64,000 bases of DNA. It comes from DATHWB01 sp040880725. Lineage in GTDB: Bacteria; Actinomycetota; Acidimicrobiia; Spongiisociales; ZC4RG35. Location: assembly GCA_040880725.1 (NCBI GenBank), contig JBBDHV010000043.1:1-64000 (forward strand). Reading direction: 5' to 3'. Positions 1-8,321 of the stretch are shown here, piece by piece (position 1 is the stretch's first letter; every line of letters begins with the position of its first letter). The notes below the pieces were generated by a model that saw only the letters and a list, made by a program, of their open reading frames with translations, was not told the origin of the DNA and searched no databases. Position numbers and translations under genes: made by a program.

Positions 1-46
1 CCTGCATCATTTCCGCAGCGGCCGACGTCTCGTCGTTGAGTGCCAT
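1..46 (-). CDS. 5' end of a gene cut by the window edge, unidentified
   Basis: An ATG on the minus strand lies 5 nt after the TGA of the hydrolase gene at 52-921. The frame stays open for 15 codons to the window edge, reading MALNDETSAAAEMM and one more residue. Its position directly behind two alpha/beta hydrolases suggests a further member of the same transcript, and some hydrolases begin in a similar way, but 15 residues are too few to assign a function. Existence is inferred from the spacing and open frame only. Confidence 0.4.
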   Translation of the reverse strand, partial: MALNDETSAAAEMMQ

Positions 47-51
47 GACAT

Positions 52-921
52 TCACACGGGGACGACTGAGCGGATCGCCTCGGCGACGACCTTGGGCTGT
101 TGCAGAGGCATCAGGTGACAGGCGCCAGGTACCCGGACCGTGCGGATCTGGGGTGCCGCATCGGTGAGAGCGTCGTGGACGGCATGGGCCCATGGGGCAC
201 TGTCCTCGCCGAGGAGGTAGGTCATCGGGACCGACCAGCCAGCGACTTCCTTCGCCGAAATGTGATCCGCTGAGGTGTTGAACCGTTCCCGCAGCTTGAA
301 CTCGGCGCTCAAACCCTCTCCATCGCTGAGGAACCACTCGCGCTGGCGGTCGTCGAGCTCGTCCCAGCCGTTGCCCCCGCTGCGTCGGGCGAAGGCGAAG
401 TGCGCCATGGTCTTTGCCGCTTCGCGGTTGCGGCCCCGCATGGAGTCACGCTTGAGGGTGAGGAGCAGACGAATGCTGCGCAAGGGCTTCTGGCGAGGTA
501 GATGGAAGACCGGTTCGATGAGAACAGCGGCTTTGACCTGTTCGGGGCGGGTTCGGATCAGCTCCATCGCAACAGCCGCCCCGCCGCTCCAACCGACGAC
601 GATCGCCGGTTCTGTGGCGACGTGTTCGATGAGCGCCGCCGCATCTTTGGCGTGGATCCGCATGTCCGACGTGCCGTTCGGAGACCGCCCGTGTCCACGG
701 CGGTCATAGCTGATGGCTTGGTGGGTGGCGGCGAGGGCATCCTGAACGTCCTCCCAGACCTCCAACACTCCGAAGGTGCCGTGGATGAGCAGAACCGGCG
801 GTCCATCGCCGCTCGCCCGGTAGGTGAGCTCGCTTCCATCGACGGGGAGGGCCTGTAGATCGTCGGACCCGCCCGTGTCGGAGTCCTTGCCTCCGGGTGT
901 TTGATCATCATTGACAGTCAT
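52..921 (-). CDS. alpha/beta hydrolase
   Basis: A 289-residue alpha/beta-hydrolase-fold protein, substrate unknown. The oxyanion-loop motif HGTFG is at residues 47-51, the nucleophile elbow GWSGG at 110-114 (Ser112), a likely acid in LLGEDSAPW, and the catalytic His in GACHLMP near residue 269. There is no signal peptide, so it is probably cytoplasmic. It follows another hydrolase (992-1828) and a LuxR-type regulator (1932-4706) on the same strand, and the three may be co-transcribed. The first 30 residues are polar and poorly conserved in appearance, so a slightly later start is possible. Candidate roles include esterase, lactonase or C-C bond hydrolase; the sequence does not decide. Confidence 0.85.
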   Translation of the reverse strand: MTVNDDQTPGGKDSDTGGSDDLQALPVDGSELTYRASGDGPPVLLIHGTFGVLEVWEDVQDALAATHQAISYDRRGHGRSPNGTSDMRIHAKDAAALIEHVATEPAIVVGWSGGAAVAMELIRTRPEQVKAAVLIEPVFHLPRQKPLRSIRLLLTLKRDSMRGRNREAAKTMAHFAFARRSGGNGWDELDDRQREWFLSDGEGLSAEFKLRERFNTSADHISAKEVAGWSVPMTYLLGEDSAPWAHAVHDALTDAAPQIRTVRVPGACHLMPLQQPKVVAEAIRSVVPV

Positions 922-991
922 AGTCGATCCGCTTTCTCTCGTCGTAGGCGTCCCGTGAAGAAGTGGTGGAAATGGAGCGGGACCGGCAGGG

Positions 992-1828
992 TCAGGCCGG
1001 CTGCTTGGCTGGTGAGAAGAACCCGGTGAGTGCCTCGCCGAGCGCTTCGGGGTGGGTCAGCGGGCTGGCGTGCCCGGCACCGGGGATCTGCTGCATCTGT
1101 GCGTTGGGGATGTGGTCGGCCACGTGCCGTGCGCTGGAGGTGAAGAGGGGTCTGCCGTCCGCTCCGTGCAGCACCAGCACCGGAGCGGAGATCGCGCCGA
1201 GCACGGCCGGATCATCAGGCATGGGGCCTTGGTGTTCCATCTGTTGCTGGAAGATGCCGAGCATGTTCGGGACGTAGCGTCCTGCGGCCTCGAAGTAGCC
1301 GGCGTCCTCGGCGACGGTCATCTCCTCGTCGTTGAAGGGCCAGCCAGCGAACGCACGAGCCGCGTCCGTCAGCCTGCCCTCAGCTGCCAACTCGCCCGTG
1401 CGGGCGACGGCGCCGCCGAATGCCGTCCGTTCCTGTTCGCCCATCAAGCTCAACGCCAGAGGCTCCAGGGGGGCGACCGCAGCCACCGCGCCGGGCTGCG
1501 CCGCCGCAGCGAGGAGCGCCAGGCCGCCGCCCAGGGACCAGCCCACCAGTCCGGGTGGTGCCTCGATGCTGTCGATGTAGGCGAGGACGTCGTCGGTGAG
1601 CCGACCGATGCTGAGGTCGGGGTGGTCACCGCTGAGGCCACGGCCCCGCAGGCTCGGCAGATGGCAGGTGAACCGGTCGGTCAGATGCGGCAACAGCGCC
1701 TGCCAGTCGAGGTCGCCATCGCCGATGACCCCCTGCAGGAACACCAGTGGGGGCCCGTCGCCGTGGACGGTCGCGCCGATCGTGACGCCGTCGCTGGTGG
1801 TCACATAGTGGGTTCGTTGGTTGCTCAT
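992..1828 (-). CDS. alpha/beta hydrolase
   Basis: A 278-residue alpha/beta hydrolase. The nucleophile elbow GWSLGG is at residues 96-101 (Ser98), followed by the acid region VLVLHGADG and the His motif GAGHASP near the C-terminus. The frame is open further upstream, but the ATG at 1828 is preceded by GGAGAG at good distance and begins MSNQRTHY, so I use it. It sits 103 bp downstream of the LuxR-type regulator and 70 bp upstream of the next hydrolase, all on the minus strand. The regulator probably controls this pair. Substrate unknown; probably cytoplasmic. Confidence 0.85.
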   Translation of the reverse strand: MSNQRTHYVTTSDGVTIGATVHGDGPPLVFLQGVIGDGDLDWQALLPHLTDRFTCHLPSLRGRGLSGDHPDLSIGRLTDDVLAYIDSIEAPPGLVGWSLGGGLALLAAAAQPGAVAAVAPLEPLALSLMGEQERTAFGGAVARTGELAAEGRLTDAARAFAGWPFNDEEMTVAEDAGYFEAAGRYVPNMLGIFQQQMEHQGPMPDDPAVLGAISAPVLVLHGADGRPLFTSSARHVADHIPNAQMQQIPGAGHASPLTHPEALGEALTGFFSPAKQPA

Positions 1829-1931
1829 GAGCTTCTCTCCTTCGTCTCGTGTGGTCATGGCTGCAACGATGACACAGACGACGCTGGAGAATGACACCCG
1901 ACCGGGTACGTTTCACCGGCCAGGGCGGGTA

Positions 1932-4706
1932 CTACAGGCCGCGGCGGGCAACCTGTGCGGCGAGATCGGCGCGGCCGTCGACGTCGACCTTGGTGTAGAC
2001 GCGGGTCAGGTACTTCTTGACCGTGTTGACCGAGATGAACAGGCGTTCACCGATCGCGGCGTTGGTGTGGCCGTCGGCGACCAGCCGCACGATGTCGCGT
2101 TCGACGGGCGTCAGTGACGTCCAGCCGATCTGCGGGCGTTGGCGCTGGCCCCGCCCGCGGCGGGCATAGGCGACCGCATCTTCCAGCGACAGCTCTCCGC
2201 CCGCATCCCAGCATGCGACCGCGTCGGTGGGGTCCAGCGCGGCTCGTGCGCGGTCGCAGGCACGGTCGAAGCGGTCGGCCTCAATGGGGAAGCGGACGAT
2301 CCCGGTGTCGGCGTGGAACCGTTGCGACGCGGCGAGTAGGCGTAGCGCCCGCTCAGGCTCGTCGCGCGCCACGGCCAGGTCGGCGATCGTCTCCAGCGCC
2401 GCGGCGGCCCCGACCCGGTCGCCGTAGTCGTCGAGCATCTCCAGGCTGTCGTGGGCCAGCTCCCACGCCATTGCCAGGTCCTCGTCTTCCTCCCTGGCCA
2501 GCTGCGCGAGACCCAGCGTCGACCGACCCAGCGGGAACGGCAGCCGTGGATCGGTGGACAGTCCGTGGCTGGCCTCCAGGTGTGCTCGCGCGTCGCCGTG
2601 GCGACCCTCGCTGTGTGCGAGCATCCCCAGCAGCCACTCGCCGATGGCCTCGTCCCAGCGGCTGCCGCTCCCACGGCCGATCCGCACGATCCTCTCGGCT
2701 GCGGCCCGAGCAGTTTCCAGATCGCCGGATGTGTAGGCCGACAACGCGAGCCAGGGACGCAGCCACACGTCGTACTGGGACCCCTCCAGGGCTCGTGCCC
2801 GCAGCACCGCGTGCGCCTTGTACAGCCAGTCCCGCGCCCGACCGTGATCGCCCTGCAGGACGGCGGCCGCTCCAAGCCCGGTGAGCCCGATCGCCTCGCA
2901 TCCCGGACGCGCGGTCTGCCGGGCGAGCTCGACAGCTCGCCGAGCGTGTCGGCGTGACCGGTCGAGCCGACCGGACCACACCGGCCACAGCCCAAGAGCC
3001 TGGTGGACGGACGGCAGTTGGAAGGCGAGGTCGTTGGCCTCACACACCTGGACGGCCTGCTCGAACAGACGGCACCCGGCGTGGATCGAGTGGCCGCAGA
3101 ACCGCGCCCCCCCAGCGATCGCCAGGACGTAGGCGTGGGTCGAAGCATCCTCGCCCCGCTCGGCGAGATGGACCGCCTGTTCGACGTCGGCGTCCACCTG
3201 CTCGCTGGTCGACAGCCCCGACCACGCCCCCATCCAGCCTCGCACGCTCAGCGCGGTGGCAAGCGCACCACTGACATCAGCGGCGCGTGCCGCTTCGACC
3301 GCCCGGCTCGCCGACCGATAGGCGCTGGCTGGCTCCCAGCGGGAGGCAAGTGCCAGGGCCGTCGCGGCGAGCAATCCCCGCGCGCGCTCGTCATCGGCGG
3401 CGCCCGGGGCATCGGCCGCGTCGTGCAGCCGTCGGTGTACCTCGCGGGACAGGCCCCGCTCGAACCAGAAGCGGACGATCGGCTCGGTGATGTCCACCAG
3501 CGACCGCAGGTCCCCGGATTCGGCCGCCCAGTCCATCGCGGCGCGCAGGTCGTCCAGGTCGGCCGTGAGCCGCGCCACCCACGACTCAGGCTGTCCACCG
3601 GCGAGACCCGCCTGCGCCCGCCCCGCCAGCCCGACATGAAACTCCAGATGGCAACCACGCACCCGAGCCGGATCGTCCAGCGCGGACAGTCGCTGCCGGG
3701 CATACACCCGGATCGTCTCCAACAGCCGGTAGCGGGCCTTCCCCTGGCGCTGAACGACCCCCACCAACGACTGCTCGGCCAGTGCGGCGACCAGGTCGAG
3801 CACGTCGTTGCCATCAATGCCCTCCCCGCCCACCACCGCCTCGGCAGCATCCAGCTCGAACGACCCGGCGAACACCGACAGCCTCGCCAACCCCAACCGC
3901 TGCACATCGTCGAGCAGCTCGTAGCTCCAGTCCAGCGACGCCTCCAGCGTCTGTTGACGTGCCGGCGCGCCCCGCACCCCACCGGTCAACAATCCGAACC
4001 GGTCCGACAACCCGGCCGCGATCTGGCCCGGCGCCAGCACCCGCACCCGCGCCGCCGCCAGCTCGATCGCCAACGGGATCCCACCCAGGCGCCGGCAGAT
4101 CTCGGCCACGGCCGACGCGTTGTCGTCACCGATCCGAAAGTCCGAGGCCACCTGCCGGGCCCGTACCTCGAACAACCGGCCCGCGTCAGCTGCCGCGATC
4201 GTGCTGACCGACCCCGCATCAGCGTCGGGTACGGGCAGCCCGGCGACCTCGAACGTCGCCTCACCCTCGACACCCAGCGGCACGCGGCTGGTGGCCAGCA
4301 CATGCAGCTGCGGACACACCGACGACAACCAGCCGACAAGCTTCGCGCACGCCGCCACCAGGTGCTCGCAGTTGTCGAGCACGACCAGCAGATGCCGTGC
4401 ACGGAGTTGCTCGGCGAGCGTGTCGGTAAGCGCCTGTCCGGGTCGCTCGTGGACGTCCACCGCCGCACCAACGGCCGCAGCGACCATGGTGGGCTCGCTC
4501 ACCCCCTGCAGGTCTACCCAACTGATCCCGTCGGAGAACCGCCACGCCATGTCCCTGACAACCTCCACCGCCAACCGCGTCTTGCCGCAGCCCCCAGAAC
4601 CGGTCAACGTCACCACCCGGCCGCTCGCGACCAGGTCGGCCACCTTCGCACGCTCGCGCCCGCGACCCACGAACGCCGCGACCGCGACGGGCAACTCGGT
4701 GTTCAT
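1932..4706 (-). CDS. LuxR-family transcriptional regulator with NTPase domain (LAL-like)
   Basis: A 924-residue STAND-type regulator. The N-terminus has a Walker A motif GSGGCGKT (residues 36-43) and a Walker B segment with VVLDNCEHL, typical of the NB-ARC-like ATPase of AfsR/LAL regulators. A long helical, TPR-like middle region follows. The last 60 residues form a LuxR-type helix-turn-helix (LTPVERDIVRLVADG ... SVNTVKKYLTRVY). It would bind DNA after an ATP-dependent, ligand-controlled switch. ATG codons exist at 4712 and 4706; GGGAAG is too close to the first and well spaced from the second, so 4706 is preferred. Downstream hydrolase genes on the same strand are likely targets; the inducer is unknown. 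Confidence 0.88.
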   Translation of the reverse strand: MNTELPVAVAAFVGRGRERAKVADLVASGRVVTLTGSGGCGKTRLAVEVVRDMAWRFSDGISWVDLQGVSEPTMVAAAVGAAVDVHERPGQALTDTLAEQLRARHLLVVLDNCEHLVAACAKLVGWLSSVCPQLHVLATSRVPLGVEGEATFEVAGLPVPDADAGSVSTIAAADAGRLFEVRARQVASDFRIGDDNASAVAEICRRLGGIPLAIELAAARVRVLAPGQIAAGLSDRFGLLTGGVRGAPARQQTLEASLDWSYELLDDVQRLGLARLSVFAGSFELDAAEAVVGGEGIDGNDVLDLVAALAEQSLVGVVQRQGKARYRLLETIRVYARQRLSALDDPARVRGCHLEFHVGLAGRAQAGLAGGQPESWVARLTADLDDLRAAMDWAAESGDLRSLVDITEPIVRFWFERGLSREVHRRLHDAADAPGAADDERARGLLAATALALASRWEPASAYRSASRAVEAARAADVSGALATALSVRGWMGAWSGLSTSEQVDADVEQAVHLAERGEDASTHAYVLAIAGGARFCGHSIHAGCRLFEQAVQVCEANDLAFQLPSVHQALGLWPVWSGRLDRSRRHARRAVELARQTARPGCEAIGLTGLGAAAVLQGDHGRARDWLYKAHAVLRARALEGSQYDVWLRPWLALSAYTSGDLETARAAAERIVRIGRGSGSRWDEAIGEWLLGMLAHSEGRHGDARAHLEASHGLSTDPRLPFPLGRSTLGLAQLAREEDEDLAMAWELAHDSLEMLDDYGDRVGAAAALETIADLAVARDEPERALRLLAASQRFHADTGIVRFPIEADRFDRACDRARAALDPTDAVACWDAGGELSLEDAVAYARRGRGQRQRPQIGWTSLTPVERDIVRLVADGHTNAAIGERLFISVNTVKKYLTRVYTKVDVDGRADLAAQVARRGL

Positions 4707-4995
4707 CACCATCTTCCCGACCCTACGCGCACGCGACTTCCGGCGCCGACGTCCTCCCCGGAGGCACGAGCAACGAGGACTCGCGCGGGTTGGCGACGGC
4801 GCTGGTCGCCGAGACCCCGACCATCATCATCGGGTTCCTCACCCTTCGCGCCTTCGAGCAGGCGTGCAGAGCCGTGACTCCCGCGCTGGTTGACGATGCC
4901 GGTGGCCGACGAGTCCATGACCGTCAGCTATGGGCGATTCGGCACCGTTCGCGCTTCGCCGGAGGCTGTGGGTGACGGAAACCCCGCCGTGCAGC

Positions 4996-5120
4996 CGAAT
5001 GAGCCCGCGATCGGGTTTTCGGCACCGACACCCTCTGGAGTTCCCCGCTGCGACGGCCTCATCCACGAGTAGACGCCGCATGACCCCACGACCGGGTTTC
5101 TGGCACCCACACGCTCCGAG
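4996..5120. repeat. two imperfect direct repeats of about 44 bp
   Basis: Copy 1 (about 4996-5040) and copy 2 (about 5077-5120) share a core of the form CG(A/C)ATGA, then ATCGGGTTT or ACCGGGTTT, then GGCACC and CTCCGAG-like ends, roughly three quarters identical by eye. A weaker third match with ATCGGGTT lies near 4830. They could be remnants of a repeated coding motif or of a small mobile repeat. Confidence 0.4.
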
Positions 5121-5203
5121 CCCGCTTGGGTCCGGGTCGAGCCGGGTGGTTTCCTGGTGCGGGCGGCAGACGTGGACAGCCAGGGGCATAAACAGCTGAC
5201 CCT

Positions 5204-5394
5204 GGGCGCGTCAGGGTCTTGGCGTCGAGCAGCCCGAAGCCAGCGGTGCCGTCGCCGAGCTGCGCGAGGACCTGCCGGTCGGGATCAAGCCAGCATGCGA
5301 GCGTAGAGACGTCGATGTGCATGCCCGCGCAGGAGATGAAGTTGTCGATCGCGACGGCGTCGCGGTCGAGTTTCTTCTGGAGTTCGCCCCACAC
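5204..5394 (-). pseudogene. unrecognised coding-like fragment
   Basis: The minus-strand frame between about 5394 and 5204 has strong G/C preference at third codon positions and reads as plausible protein (for example FISCAGMHIDVSTLACWLD and QVLAQLGDGTAGF). Downstream of it the frame turns into Pro/Arg-rich noise, and no convincing start is visible. I do not recognise the family. It is most likely a remnant of a gene, immediately downstream of the candidate selenoprotein gene that ends at 5432. Confidence 0.35.
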
Positions 5395-5431
5395 CCCGGC
5401 CCCGACCAGGTCTGGATCGACGTTGCTTACG

Positions 5432-6868
5432 CTACCCGGAAACTGACCCGGGCTTGTAGGCGCGGAAGTTGATGCCTCGTGTGCCGAAATAGGCCACTTG
5501 TTTACTGGGCCGGGGGGCACCTTCAAACACGTTCTTCTTCGAGGTGATCTCGAATCCCTCGAATCCGGCGGCCACGACCGTGGCCTCGAGCGCTGCTTCC
5601 AGCAGCGCCCCGGCTATTCAATTGGTCCACAAGTCGATGTCGCGCCTGGCCCCCTCGGGGATCTCCCTGTCCACCGTGATGTCGGCGATCTGGAGCCGAC
5701 CCCCCGGTCGCAGCACCCGAAAGATCTCCTTGAAGGCCCGCCCCTTGTGGGGGGTAAGGTTGATGACTCCGTTGGATATCACCAGGTCGGCCCAGCCATC
5801 CGGTACCGGCAATGACTCGACGTAGCCGTGACGGAACTCCACCTGGTCGAGACCGGCCTCGGGTTTGCCGGCTTTGGCCTTCTCCAGCATCGCCTCGGTC
5901 ATGTCCACTCCGATCACGAAACCGGCCCGCCCCACAGCCCGAGCCGCGATCATGGCGTCCAGGCCGGCGCCCGACCCGACGTCCACCACATACTCCCCGT
6001 CGACCGGCATCCCCATCGAAAACGGATTCCCCGTGCCGGCGAACGAGGCGATGGTCGACTCTGGGATCCCCTCCAGCCACTGCTCCTCATAGTCGTTGAT
6101 CGCCAGGGCCGCCCGGCCGGTGTTGAAGTGGTAGCCCCGCTCCGGGACGGTCGCCACGTCGGTGTACTCGCGGGCGATCTCATCGCGCAGGATCATCACG
6201 GCTGCGTTGTCGTCGGAGAAACGTGCTTTGATGGCTTCCTCGTCGTAGTCGACATCGAGCTCAGGGAGGTAGAGGTAGGTCTTGAATGTCCCGGTGTCGT
6301 AGGTCTCAAGACTCTCCCGCACAGTCGCGCCCTCAGGAAGCTGGAGATCGCGATAGGCGCCCTCCGTCATCAAGATGTACTCGTCCTCCGGCACCGAGTT
6401 CTTGGCGAGGCGGTGGACGGTGATGACGTCAAGCCCCCACAGCGTCGGGTACTCCCCCACCTGAGTGAGAAGGGCTTCCCCGGAGTGGGCTATGACCTTC
6501 AGTTTGAGGTTGCCCACCGTGGCGCAAGCGTCGCACATGCACACGCTGTATGCGCCGATCTCCAACAGACTCTCGGCGAAGACTTGGAACAGGCCAATCA
6601 GCCGCTCCACCAGGTTTCCGCTGCGGCGACGCCACACTTCCTCCTCGCCGCTCTTCACCGCATAGAGGAACAGGGCGTCGCCTTCGATACTGGAGATGCG
6701 CAGCGGGACATCCACTTGGCGCATCAGGCTCTCCAGCAGCTCGCCGATGATCATCTGACTGTGTCGTAGCTCCTTCTCGTGCGACACCATGAAGCGGGTA
6801 TACCCACTGATGTCGACCAGCATGAGAAGTACCGGCTGCGCCTCGGGTTTCACCATCGTCTGGGTCAT
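5432..6868 (-). CDS. candidate selenoprotein: DUF2652 domain fused to ArsM-like SAM methyltransferase
   Basis: Read through an in-frame TGA at 5618-5620, this frame encodes 478 residues. Residues about 10-205 resemble DUF2652, a cyclase-like domain (LLMLVDISGYTRFM). Residues about 245-478 are a class I SAM methyltransferase of the arsenite-methyltransferase type: DVGSGAG (296-302), GVDMT (320-324), VLRPGG. The TGA is codon 417, after DIDLWTN; I expect homologues to have Gly-Cys there (WTGCIAGAL), the Cys being a substrate-thiol ligand in ArsM enzymes. After the TGA, 61 codons continue in frame (IAGALLEAALEATVVAAGF ... FGTRGINFRAY) to TAG at 5432. A SECIS-like hairpin follows the TGA. A conventional reading gives a 416-residue protein lacking the methyltransferase C-terminus. 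Selenocysteine insertion is inferred; no sel genes lie in this window. Confidence 0.75.
5588..5610 (-). promoter_or_regulatory. candidate bacterial SECIS hairpin
   Basis: On the minus strand, GCGCTGC (5608-5602) pairs perfectly with GCAGCGC (5596-5590) around the loop TGGAA (5601-5597). The stem can extend by a G-T wobble and a G-C pair to 5610/5588. Sixteen nucleotides separate the TGA (5620-5618) from the loop, and the second loop base is G. These match the described bacterial SECIS rules: short stem, loop of 3-14 nt, a G in the first two loop positions, 16-37 nt from UGA. SelB binding is inferred. Confidence 0.6.
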
Positions 6869-7204
6869 CAGTGGCCGATGCTAGGCGGTTTGTATCAATA
6901 GGGGTCCGCTCGTTGCGGGGCGGCGGCCGCGCAGGGTGGCCTCGGGAGGGATCCCGGCTGTGACGTTTATTCGGATGGGCTTGGGCCCGTGAAAGAGATA
7001 GTCGCCGGGGTCCGTCTTCCGAGCGGACCCGGTTGAGGGAATTGATGGAGTGCCCGGTCTTCCTGGGTCGGGCGTGTCGCCGGCGCTGGCAGGTCGACTC
7101 GGTGAGGTGACGGCAGGGCCTGTCCTCCGGTGACTAAGTCCGAATGGGAGGAGCGGAAAAGTCCTCAGTCAGCTCTTTGACAGTTCGATGAATTGGTCGT
7201 GAAC
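6869..7204. other. 336-bp intergenic region between divergent genes
   Basis: This lies between the divergent starts of the candidate selenoprotein gene and a small secreted protein gene, so it should carry promoters for both. A TTGACA-like hexamer (TTTGACAG) is near 7177, with no clear -10 element. I see no gene in it. Confidence 0.4.
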
Positions 7205-7915
7205 ATGACCGCACCTAACTTGATGATCCGGTGCTTCGCCAGAGACGGGCGGCGTCCCAGGCGTCTCTCCATCTCGGCCTTCGCCGTCGCCGTCTGGATG
7301 GCCTGCGCTGTGCCCCCAGCACTCGCCACCACGACTGCCACCGTCTGTCTGTTCGATTCCACCGGTGCCGGCATCGAAGGCGCCGAAGCCGAGTTCCGGT
7401 CGGGGACTTGGCACAGCATTGGCCTTACCGGGGTCGATGGCTGTGTGAGCACCGAATCCGCCACCGCCGTCGGCAACCTGCGCTTCAGGGTCACCTACAA
7501 CGGCCAGACCGAGACCAAGATCCAGGACACCCGGGTCGATCCGGTCGTGACCTTTCAGACGGTGCTGGTGACCGGCCGTCTGGTCGACTCGACCGGAGCG
7601 GGGATCGGGGGGGCCCTCATCGAGTACCGGGCCGGCGTCTCGAAGACTCTCGGAACCACCGACGATGCCGGTGAGACCAGCGGCGAGATGCTCGCTGGCA
7701 ACCGGACGTTCCGGGTCACCTACAACGACCAGACCGAGACCACGAGCCAGGACTTGGGCGTCGAGACGACGGTCTCAGCCAAACACTCAGCCGAAGGGGA
7801 CCGGAGAGCAGAATGCCGGATCTCGCGCGTGTGCGTTGGTCGATTTAGCGGCTGCGGGCCGCTTGCTATGCGCTGGTTGACCCCCTCTGAGGTCCGCGGA
7901 TCACTCTTGATATGA
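7205..7915 (+). CDS. secreted protein with two Ig-like/carboxypeptidase-regulatory-like repeats
   Basis: A 236-residue protein. Basic residues are followed by a hydrophobic stretch (LSISAFAVAVWMACAVPPA) and a likely cleavage after ALA near residue 41, so it is probably exported. Two repeats of about 70 residues follow, each opening with DSTGAGI(E/G)G and containing FRVTYN(G/D)QTET, of the type found in tandem in surface proteins. After the second repeat the sequence becomes Arg/Cys-rich and unlike the repeats (from about residue 190), suggesting truncation or a frameshift that removed further repeats. A TTG at 7193 and the ATG at 7205 are alternative starts; neither has a strong ribosome binding site. 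Function unknown. Confidence 0.6.
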   Translation: MTAPNLMIRCFARDGRRPRRLSISAFAVAVWMACAVPPALATTTATVCLFDSTGAGIEGAEAEFRSGTWHSIGLTGVDGCVSTESATAVGNLRFRVTYNGQTETKIQDTRVDPVVTFQTVLVTGRLVDSTGAGIGGALIEYRAGVSKTLGTTDDAGETSGEMLAGNRTFRVTYNDQTETTSQDLGVETTVSAKHSAEGDRRAECRISRVCVGRFSGCGPLAMRWLTPSEVRGSLLI

Positions 7916-8138
7916 GCTGGATCAGCTTCCAGACCGACCAAGTAAAGGCGACGCCAACCGCGCCGTTGAGAGCCCCTAGGACGAAGCCACTAACCCAGAT
8001 CTGAGCGAACGACATCGTGGGATCACCGCTGATGGTCAGGGTGATCGACCAGATGACTCCGATCACTGGTATCGCCCACCACCGATACCGCGGAACAAGC
8101 CCTCCGATCAGTCCGTAAAGGATGGCGGCTGGGATCAT
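7866..8138 (-). CDS. small membrane protein, unknown function
   Basis: A 90-residue hydrophobic protein with about three membrane segments (AAILYGLIGGLVP, WAIPVIGVIWSITLTI, IWVSGFVLGALNGAVGVAF). The 3' end overlaps the 3' end of the plus-strand secreted-protein gene by 50 bp, tail to tail. No family recognised. Its length, clean hydrophobic pattern and ATG start support it being real, but the overlap leaves some doubt. Confidence 0.55.
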   Translation of the reverse strand: MIPAAILYGLIGGLVPRYRWWAIPVIGVIWSITLTISGDPTMSFAQIWVSGFVLGALNGAVGVAFTWSVWKLIQLISRVIRGPQRGSTSA

Positions 8139-8321
8139 GCGTGCCTACTCAGGATAGGGACAGAACTACCCGCCGTCACCAATCCCAGGCGGTAACTGTC
8201 GCCTTACGGTGGCGAACAGCCCATCCGGCTGCGAGGGATCTGTCGCGGTGTCGCTCGACCCAACCAACAGAAGTCCTTCAGGGTCCGACCGGCTGGCGGG
8301 GCCTATGATCGCTGACGGGTG

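Larger units (their letters stand above)
4713..5431. other. 719-bp region without an intact gene
   Basis: Between the LuxR-type regulator and the end of the DUF2652-methyltransferase gene I find no complete gene with a family signature. The stretch holds a pair of imperfect direct repeats near 5.0-5.1 kb and a coding-like fragment on the minus strand at about 5.2-5.4 kb. It looks like decayed accessory DNA. Confidence 0.5.

Noticed and set aside
3003..4877. Long plus-strand open frame opposite the LuxR-type regulator
   Set aside because: Arg/Pro/His-rich translation without motifs; a typical shadow of a GC-rich gene on the other strand.
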